NCBI GenBank assembly: GCA_030525945.1
Contig: JAUNDT010000004.1
Coordinates: forward strand, 1-64,000
From: Coriobacteriaceae bacterium
Lineage (GTDB): Bacteria; Actinomycetota; Coriobacteriia; Coriobacteriales; Coriobacteriaceae
Length of the DNA stretch: 64,000 nt
Direction: 5' to 3'
Positions 59,327 to 64,000 of the stretch are shown piece by piece. Positions within the stretch are counted from its first letter, which is position 1; each line of letters begins with the position of its first letter. Under the pieces are notes generated by a model that was not told the origin of the DNA, searched no databases, and saw only the letters and a list, made by a program, of their open reading frames with translations. Made by a program: the position numbers and the translations under genes.

Positions 59327-60094
59327 ATGATCAAGGCGGCATTCTTCGACATCGACGGAACGCTCATCGGCTTCAAAACGCATCGCGTTCCCGAGAGCAC
59401 CTGGTGCGCTATTGAGGCCATGCGCAGCCGCGGCATCAAGGTCTGCATCGCGAGCGGGCGCTCCATGGCGGAGATGCAAGACGAGGTCAAAACGGGTTTC
59501 GATGCCTATGTGACCATGAACGGCCAGCTGTGCTTCGATGCCGAGGGCGTTTTTCGAGATGTGCATATCGATCCTGCGGACGTGCGCACGATCGTCGAGC
59601 GGGCGCGCGAGGGCCTGTTCGACCTGTATGTGATGCAGGGCAGCCGTTCGTTTGTGAACCGACGCGGCCCCCGCGTGGTTGAGCTCGGCAAGCAGGTCGG
59701 TCTGGACTACACCGTGGGTGAGTTGGACGGCGCCTACGATTTGCCCGTGTATCAATTCAACGTCTTTTGCGGCCCCGAGCTCGAGGAAACGATGCTTTCG
59801 GGGACGCGCGGGGTCGTTGCCACGCGTTGGAACGACTTGTTCTGCGACGTGATTCCCGCACAGGGCGGTAAGGACCATGGCGTGCTGGCAACGCTAGAGC
59901 GCATGGGCATTCAGCCCGAGGAGGCCGTGGCGTTCGGCGATGGCGAAAACGACCTGGGGATGTTTCGCGCGGTGGGAACGAGCGTCGCGATGGGCAACGC
60001 GTGGGATCCGGTTAAGGAGCAGGCGACGTTTGTCACGACCGACGTGGACGACGACGGCATCTGGAACGCCTGTGTTCAGCTGGGGATCGTATAG
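59327..60094 (+). CDS. HAD-IIB family phosphatase
   Basis: Haloacid-dehalogenase hydrolase of 255 residues. Motif I is FFDIDGTLIGF, motif II VCIASGRSM, motif III the Lys of QGGKDHGVL, and motif IV AFGDGENDLGMFRAVG. It is related in type to the Cof-like protein at 32720-33556 but clearly distinct. The substrate is unknown. AGGAGGAAG precedes the ATG. Confidence 0.87.
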   Translation: MIKAAFFDIDGTLIGFKTHRVPESTWCAIEAMRSRGIKVCIASGRSMAEMQDEVKTGFDAYVTMNGQLCFDAEGVFRDVHIDPADVRTIVERAREGLFDLYVMQGSRSFVNRRGPRVVELGKQVGLDYTVGELDGAYDLPVYQFNVFCGPELEETMLSGTRGVVATRWNDLFCDVIPAQGGKDHGVLATLERMGIQPEEAVAFGDGENDLGMFRAVGTSVAMGNAWDPVKEQATFVTTDVDDDGIWNACVQLGIV

Positions 60095-60130
60095 GGCCGG
60101 CTGGGCTGGTCGAGTTGTTCGTCTACGGAG

Positions 60131-60541
60131 TTAGTTGCACTTTGCGCAAGCGGGGCAGGTTCCCTCGAACACGATCGTGTGTGAGGCGATATTGAAGTCC
60201 GTGGATGCGGCGGCGCGCTCATCGAGGACGGAATCGTAGGGCAGCGGCATGTCGGCGACCGCTCCGCATGTCGTGCAGACCACGTGGCTGTGGCCGTCGC
60301 AACGTCGGTCAAAGCGCGTGACGCCCGGCGTCTTGACCGTGGTGATAACGCCGGTCTCGGCAAGAAGGTTGAGATTGCGGTATACGGTGCCGCGGCTTAT
60401 GCGGTCGTCGACGGCGTGGACGGCGAGGTAGATGTCCTCGGCGGTGGGGTGGTCGCAGCGTCCTTGGACGGCGTCGAGCACGAGCTGGCGCTGACGGGTG
60501 TTGCGCCGGATGGGCTGTGCGGGGGCTTGCGTGACGCTCAT
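60131..60541 (-). CDS. Fur-family transcriptional regulator (PerR-like)
   Basis: Metal-dependent repressor of 136 residues. The winged helix includes PTAEDIYLAVHAVDDRISRG and TVYRNLNLLAETG. The dimerisation domain has HSHVVCTTCG (metal-binding His and the first structural CxxC) and the C-terminal CPACAKC (second CxxC). The paired CxxC and short length fit PerR/Fur members that bind a structural zinc. Metal or peroxide specificity cannot be fixed. AGGAGG precedes ATG 60541. No Fur or PerR box is visible in its upstream region. Confidence 0.88.
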   Translation of the reverse strand: MSVTQAPAQPIRRNTRQRQLVLDAVQGRCDHPTAEDIYLAVHAVDDRISRGTVYRNLNLLAETGVITTVKTPGVTRFDRRCDGHSHVVCTTCGAVADMPLPYDSVLDERAAASTDFNIASHTIVFEGTCPACAKCN

Positions 60542-60670
60542 GTCGCCTCCTGTGCCTACTAATGCTACAAAACTAGATACATTTGAGCAGAAGCAGCGGG
60601 GAATGGCAAGGCGTATGAGGCGGCTCGCGCGGCAATGCGCAAGTTCTCTAAAGGTCGAGCGTGTGGCGTG

Positions 60671-61102
60671 CTAGAGCCGCACGTCGAAGTCTGTTTGATC
60701 GGGAAGCGCCGGGATGCGCTGTCCTTGCTCGAGCCAGATGCGGTTGGAAAATCGCGCGTAGTAGGCGTGGATGCGCTCAAGATGCGCGAGCAGTGCGCGC
60801 GCCGGGCCTTGGATCTCCATGCGAACGGTGCCGTCGGGCAGGTTTTTCACCCAGCCTGTAAGGTGGCGTTCCTGAGCGAGGCTCTGGTTGGTCCAGCGAA
60901 ACCCGACGCCCTGGACATCACCGCTAAAGAGCAGGTCAAGGCGTACGGGGCTGTTTGAGTTGGGGGCGATGTTCTCGAGCTCGGAACGGAGCGCGAGCTC
61001 GCAAGGACTGAGCCTCTGACTTGCATGCCCGTCATTCTCAGGCGTGCCAACGGCCTGCGCGTATTCCCGCGCATGATCCATCATCGTTTCAAACAGCCCC
61101 AT
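60671..61102 (-). CDS. Acylphosphatase with N-terminal extension
   Basis: Hydrolase of acyl phosphates, 143 residues. The acylphosphatase domain occupies about residues 54-143: FSGDVQGVGFRWTNQSL has the phosphate-binding loop and catalytic Arg, and GWVKNLPDGTVRMEIQGP carries the catalytic Asn. The fold normally takes about 90 residues, so the first 50 (LFETMMDHAREYAQAVGTPE onward) are an unexplained polar extension. It begins 6 nt after the DUF2442 gene, so the two are cotranscribed; the ribosome site is weak. Confidence 0.85.
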   Translation of the reverse strand: MGLFETMMDHAREYAQAVGTPENDGHASQRLSPCELALRSELENIAPNSNSPVRLDLLFSGDVQGVGFRWTNQSLAQERHLTGWVKNLPDGTVRMEIQGPARALLAHLERIHAYYARFSNRIWLEQGQRIPALPDQTDFDVRL

Positions 61103-61108
61103 GTTCGG

Positions 61109-61351
61109 CTACCGATTGATGGTTAGTGAGTTTTCGTAAAGAATCTCAGGCGCCATATCGATGTTGCCCGGCCATGTGACCGTTCCGTCGATTGCGGATG
61201 CCATAAGAAAGCGCGGAAGAGGCCGAATAGGAGCCCATGGCCTGCGCTCAAGATACGGCGTCATGTCAAAACGTCCGCGCTTTCCGTCCTCAAAAGTGAG
61301 ATCGAGAGTGTAGTCCTCGCGCGCTACCGCAGACACAACGTTGAACTCCAT
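61109..61351 (-). CDS. DUF2442 domain protein
   Basis: An 80-residue protein of the DUF2442 family (FNVVSAVAREDYTLDLTFED, then GRFDMTPYLE and the Pro/Trp-containing TVTWPGNIDMAPEILYE). Function unknown. DUF2442 proteins are often encoded next to DUF4160 proteins, as here, and the pair has the size and arrangement of a toxin-antitoxin module, although this is not proven. GAGGAGGAG precedes ATG 61351. Confidence 0.85.
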   Translation of the reverse strand: MEFNVVSAVAREDYTLDLTFEDGKRGRFDMTPYLERRPWAPIRPLPRFLMASAIDGTVTWPGNIDMAPEILYENSLTINR

Positions 61352-61378
61352 GGCTCCTCCTCGCGTATTGAGCTCAGT

Positions 61379-61636
61379 CTATCGAAGCGGGTCGATGCGG
61401 TAAAGCTCTCCATCGTTTTGCGCGAGTTCCCAGTTGCCCCACAACTCATCGGTGTGGAGTATGGCCCATGCGGTTACGAGATGTCGCTTTTTAAGGGGCA
61501 ATTCACCCTTGATGAGATTGCCGTCAAAGTCGAATACTGCCCGGTAATTTTGAAATGATGCGTGGAAGTGGGGAGGATTGTGGTCATCCCAATGCATGTA
61601 AATGACGATACCTTGAAACATTGATATGGCAGGCAT
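61379..61636 (-). CDS. DUF4160 domain protein
   Basis: An 85-residue protein of the DUF4160 family: PAISMFQGIVIYMHWDDHNP, PPHFHASFQNYRAVFDFDG and LKKRHLVTAWAILHTDEL. The conserved His pair (PHFHA) suggests a catalytic or metal site. It is the first gene of a three-gene operon DUF4160-DUF2442-acylphosphatase, 27 nt before DUF2442. AAGGAG precedes its ATG. If the pair is a toxin-antitoxin module, which partner is toxic is unknown. Confidence 0.85.
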   Translation of the reverse strand: MPAISMFQGIVIYMHWDDHNPPHFHASFQNYRAVFDFDGNLIKGELPLKKRHLVTAWAILHTDELWGNWELAQNDGELYRIDPLR

Positions 61637-61877
61637 GCGCGGCTCCTTCTAAAGGGAACGTGTGGCGCCAGCCTATACGTGCACATCTTGCAGCCGTCTT
61701 GAAACTCCTGCGCTGCGTCTGTGCGCAAACCGAGGTGAATCTGACAGTCAATATATCCTTGCAGGTAGATTGTTGATGAGCCGTTTGCCACTTCAGAGCA
61801 GTGCCAAAGTGATGCGGTTGCATTCTCGGCAAAACCACATAATCGCTGTCGCGCTATGCCCTAAATGCGTGCCGGAA
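61637..61877 (-). other. Noncoding region upstream of the DUF4160 operon
   Basis: A 241-nt stretch of lower GC content than its neighbours. An open frame on the minus strand (ending at 61474) overlaps the DUF4160 gene and resembles no family. A TTGACT at about 61740 and TATAGG near the operon start are possible promoter pieces, but I cannot pair them. It may hold remnants of an older gene. Confidence 0.3.
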
Positions 61878-62975
61878 TTACCGTGCTATCAAATTGTCGG
61901 CGGGGAAGGACACGCCGGTTTGGTGGCGCGCTTCGTCCATGAGGGCGAGTGAGGAGAGCGTGATGTCGCGGAAGCGCTCGACCGTGCCGAATGGTCCGGC
62001 GGCGGCATCGAGGGGGCTGGAGCCGTCGCGGACCGATTCAATTGCCTGGACGAAGTCAGCGAGCTCGTACGTCATGGTGTTGTCTGAGTGGGGCAGTTCG
62101 ATGGTGCGCGTTGAAGTCTGAGCGCTTGAGTAACCGACTGAGTCGCCGTCCGTGCTCGCAACGCGCAGGTCGAGCTGCGCTGCTGAGGGCGAGGAGATGC
62201 CCTCGACGGTGAGCGTTCCAAGCTCGCCCTCGATTTGGCTGTGCGCGAGGTCGTTCGTAATCTTGGAGTGGTGCAGCGTGGCGATCATGCCGGGGTAGGT
62301 CGCCATGATGACCCCGGCGCCGTCGATGGGGCCGCCAGTGAGCTCGCGCGTCTGCTCGTCGAGCAGCACCGCGGAGGCGCTTACGTGCTGCGGCGTTCCG
62401 AACAGCTCGATGAGCGGTTCGACCGTGTAGATGCCGATGTCCATAAGCGAGCCCGACGACATGGCGCAATCAAAGATATTGGTGCGGCGCCCCGCGAGGA
62501 TCTCGTCGTAGCGGGAGGAGTACTTGCCAAAGCGCAGGGTCGCACGACGAACGGTGCCGATCTCGGCGATCGCGTCTTTGAGCGCATGGAAGGCGGGGTC
62601 GTGCAGGGGACGCATGGCTTCGAGCGCAATGACCCCTGCCGCCTCGGCCGCCGCGAAGACCTCACGTGCCTGACGCTCATTGGCGCAGAAGGGCTTTTCG
62701 ACGAGCACATGCTTGCCGCCCGCGATGCAGGCGAGTGCCTGCGGGCAGTGCAGCGCGTTGGGGCTGCCGATGTAGACCGCGTCGACGTCATCGCTTGAAG
62801 CAAGCTCATCCAGCGAGGTGAAGGGGCACGTGCCGCCGTGCTCGGCCGTGAAGGAGGCCGCCCGCTCGGCGTCACGCGAGAGGGTGCCTACGAATTCGAC
62901 GCCTTCGACCTGATTGAGTGCCTCGAGTAGGCTCTTCGTAATGGCGCTGGTCCCGATGGTGGCAAGGCGAATCAT
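61878..62975 (-). CDS. Gfo/Idh/MocA family NAD(P)-dependent oxidoreductase
   Basis: Oxidoreductase of 365 residues with a Rossmann N-terminal domain (RLATIGTSAITKSLLEALNQ), the family signature HVLVEKPF with the active-site Lys, EAMRPLHDPAFHALKDAI, and the C-terminal alpha/beta domain. Such enzymes act on sugars, inositols or related compounds; the substrate is unknown. AAGGAG precedes ATG 62975. Hairpin elements I1 and I2 lie directly upstream. Confidence 0.88.
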   Translation of the reverse strand: MIRLATIGTSAITKSLLEALNQVEGVEFVGTLSRDAERAASFTAEHGGTCPFTSLDELASSDDVDAVYIGSPNALHCPQALACIAGGKHVLVEKPFCANERQAREVFAAAEAAGVIALEAMRPLHDPAFHALKDAIAEIGTVRRATLRFGKYSSRYDEILAGRRTNIFDCAMSSGSLMDIGIYTVEPLIELFGTPQHVSASAVLLDEQTRELTGGPIDGAGVIMATYPGMIATLHHSKITNDLAHSQIEGELGTLTVEGISSPSAAQLDLRVASTDGDSVGYSSAQTSTRTIELPHSDNTMTYELADFVQAIESVRDGSSPLDAAAGPFGTVERFRDITLSSLALMDEARHQTGVSFPADNLIAR

Positions 62976-63046
62976 GGCAGGCTCCTTCAGTTGTGGGCTT
63001 GGCCCATATTGTAGGGCTCACTTGGGTCTCGGTGCCTCTACGTCCG

Positions 63047-63121
63047 GTCTGGCCTATATACGCTCCGGGGCGTGGTTCCGCTTCGCTCCACAAAAACGCC
63101 CCTACGGTATATAGGCCAGAC
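63047..63121 (+). repeat. Hairpin element I1 (type III)
   Basis: Arms 63047-63073 and 63096-63121 pair except for an internal asymmetric bulge (CGCTCC against CCGTA). They enclose GGTTCCGCTTCGCTCCACAA plus AA (63074-63095). GCGAAGC appears on the minus strand at 63086-63080. It sits 72 nt upstream of the oxidoreductase start. Confidence 0.8.
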
Positions 63122-63156
63122 CTACGCAGGGCGGCGTGCATGTGGGGCAACGCAAG

Positions 63157-63230
63157 GTCGGGAGCATATACCGTAGGATTGTTTTGTGAGGCGAAGCTGA
63201 ACCACAATCCGGAGCGTATATGCTCCCGAC
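63157..63230 (-). repeat. Hairpin element I2 (type III, reverse orientation)
   Basis: Arms 63157-63181 and 63204-63230 enclose TTTTGTGAGGCGAAGCTGAA plus CC (63182-63203). Both the interior and the CGCTCC/CCGTA bulge are those of I1 in the opposite orientation, but the outer arms begin GTCGGGAGC instead of GTCTGGCC. GCGAAGC is at 63191-63197. Confidence 0.8.
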
Positions 63231-63246
63231 CGACGAGTGGGAACTC

Positions 63247-63735
63247 TTACTCCGACTCGCCCTCAATAAATCCCGTATCGACCGCGCGATTCGGGCTGTC
63301 GGCCGCTTTGGTGGCGAGCTCATCGCAGCGTTCGTTGAACTCGTGACCGGCGTGCCCCTTCACCCAATGAAATGTGACACGATGCGGCTCTTTGGCGGCA
63401 AGCAGACGTTTCCATAAATCGACGTTCTTCACCGGTTTCTTTTGCGAGGTCTTCCAGCCGCGGCGGATCCAGCCCTCGACCCAGTGCTGGTTGAAGGCGT
63501 TGCACACGTACTGCGAGTCGGAATGAATCTCGACGTCGCAGGGGCGATTAAGGGCTTCAAGTGCGGAGATAACGCCCAGAAGCTCCATGCGGTTGTTCGT
63601 GGTTCGCTCGTATCCGCGTGAGAGCTCCAGCGTGTGGAGCTTGCCCGAGGGGGCGGTGTAGCGCAAGACCGCGCCGTAGCCTCCCGGCCCGGGATTGCCG
63701 CGCGATGATCCGTCGGTGTATATGGTGACTTTCAA
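63247..63735 (-). CDS. rnhA: Ribonuclease HI
   Basis: Endoribonuclease of 162 residues that cuts RNA in RNA-DNA hybrids. Catalytic carboxylates lie in [20 protein letters not shown] (Asp), [18 protein letters not shown] (Glu), [12 protein letters not shown] (Asp) and the C-terminal [10 protein letters not shown] (Asp), with [13 protein letters not shown] supplying the catalytic-loop His. I choose TTG 63735 (protein starts MKVTIYTD) because GAAAGGA is 6 nt upstream and the predicted -10 box overlaps the in-frame ATG at 63765, which would then not be transcribed. Confidence 0.92.
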   Translation of the reverse strand: MKVTIYTDGSSRGNPGPGGYGAVLRYTAPSGKLHTLELSRGYERTTNNRMELLGVISALEALNRPCDVEIHSDSQYVCNAFNQHWVEGWIRRGWKTSQKKPVKNVDLWKRLLAAKEPHRVTFHWVKGHAGHEFNERCDELATKAADSPNRAVDTGFIEGESE

Positions 63736-63763
63736 ACGTCGTCCTTTCACAGGGGTCCGGCTC

Positions 63764-63769
63764 ATTATA
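63764..63769 (-). promoter_or_regulatory. -10 box of rnhA
   Basis: TATAAT on the minus strand (63769-63764), a perfect -10 consensus without a clear -35. Transcription would begin near 63757, downstream of the ATG at 63765. Confidence 0.55.
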
Positions 63770-63781
63770 AATCCCCCGTCG

Positions 63782-63804
63782 CTCTGCACGGTTCCCGTGC
63801 AGAG
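63782..63804. promoter_or_regulatory. Inverted repeat in the rnhA intergenic region
   Basis: CTCTGCACGG, TTC, CCGTGCAGAG: a perfect 10-bp inverted repeat with a 3-nt centre, 13 bp upstream of the rnhA -10 box, between divergent genes. It could be an operator or a cruciform. Confidence 0.4.
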
Positions 63805-63932
63805 CATGTCGGGTGGGCATCGCTGCAATTGCGCTCATGGAGGCCCATGGTTCTGTGCGGATTGCGAAGAACGTGGAAAGAGTGGTCCGATGGGGGACAA
63901 TCGGGTCGTTGGTCGTTACCGAAGGGATTCCC

Positions 63933-64000
63933 ATGAGATTCAATACCCATGCCGCCCGTTCGTTCGTGCTCACCGCAATGGCCGTGCTGGTGCTCGCCGG
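63933..64000 (+). CDS. N-terminus of a secreted protein or lipoprotein (cut by window end)
   Basis: Only 22 codons are in the window: MRFNTHAARS followed by the hydrophobic FVLTAMAVLVLAG, a signal peptide. GAAGGGA precedes ATG 63933. The mature protein and any lipobox lie beyond the window. Confidence 0.7.
   Translation, partial: MRFNTHAARSFVLTAMAVLVLA

Noticed and set aside
61474-61791. A 105-codon minus-strand frame overlapping the DUF4160 gene
   Set aside because: It overlaps DUF4160 in another frame, has no good ribosome site and matches no family; at most a remnant.

Overview
The window is a GC-rich chromosomal segment of a Gram-positive anaerobe. The content points to the Coriobacteriia (Actinomycetota), most likely Collinsella or a close relative. 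The reasons are a division/cell-wall (dcw) cluster without ftsA but with SepF and DivIVA, a catabolic-type ornithine carbamoyltransferase beside an arginine-type carrier, fused ECF ATPases, and strong GC bias at third codon positions. Genus level is an inference from gene content, not from a marker gene. I found no rRNA, tRNA or CRISPR.

Layout. 1-4.3 kb: the 3' part of an arginine-catabolism region (arcB end, YfcC-type carrier, aminotransferase), separated by long hairpin repeats. 4.4-6.8 kb: a DUF1846 protein and a Xer recombinase. 7.0-23.2 kb: dcw cluster mraZ-rsmH-ftsL-ftsI-murF-mraY-murD-ftsW-murG-murC-murB-ftsQ-ftsZ, driven by a promoter with three regularly spaced MraZ boxes; murE and ftsA are absent. 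23.5-32.6 kb: pgeF, then a complete phoU-pstSCAB-phoU phosphate block, then yggS-sepF-yggT-divIVA. The phosphate block therefore splits what is usually one contiguous group of division-associated genes. 32.7-39.2 kb: HAD phosphatases, a FrlC-like epimerase, TatD, TcdA and the ABC-F factor EttA. 39.5-40.7 kb: an IS3-family insertion sequence. 40.8-52.3 kb: hypothetical and membrane proteins, two glycosyltransferases, a PfkB kinase, an M18 aminopeptidase, a coiled-coil murein hydrolase, GtrA, a YhcH-family protein and a TIM-barrel-like protein. 52.3-64 kb: an RNA m5C methyltransferase, an ECF transporter operon, a lipid kinase, RNase D, a HAD phosphatase, a Fur-family regulator, a DUF4160-DUF2442-acylphosphatase operon, a Gfo/Idh/MocA oxidoreductase, RNase HI and the start of a secreted protein.

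Two things stand out. First, the ECF transporter operon (S component, fused double ATPase, T component) is preceded by an unannotated 22-codon leader peptide carrying three consecutive Trp codons, followed by an intrinsic terminator and a competing antiterminator segment. This is the architecture of ribosome-mediated tryptophan attenuation, so the transporter is probably a tryptophan importer under attenuation control. Second, the intergenic regions hold at least nine long hairpin elements. Their outer arms differ completely from copy to copy yet stay complementary within each copy, while short internal segments are conserved. They fall into at least three related classes and look like an undescribed structured repeat family. 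A separate 41-bp palindrome (AAAATGCGTCATTTAGGGTC plus its complement) occurs two and a half times.
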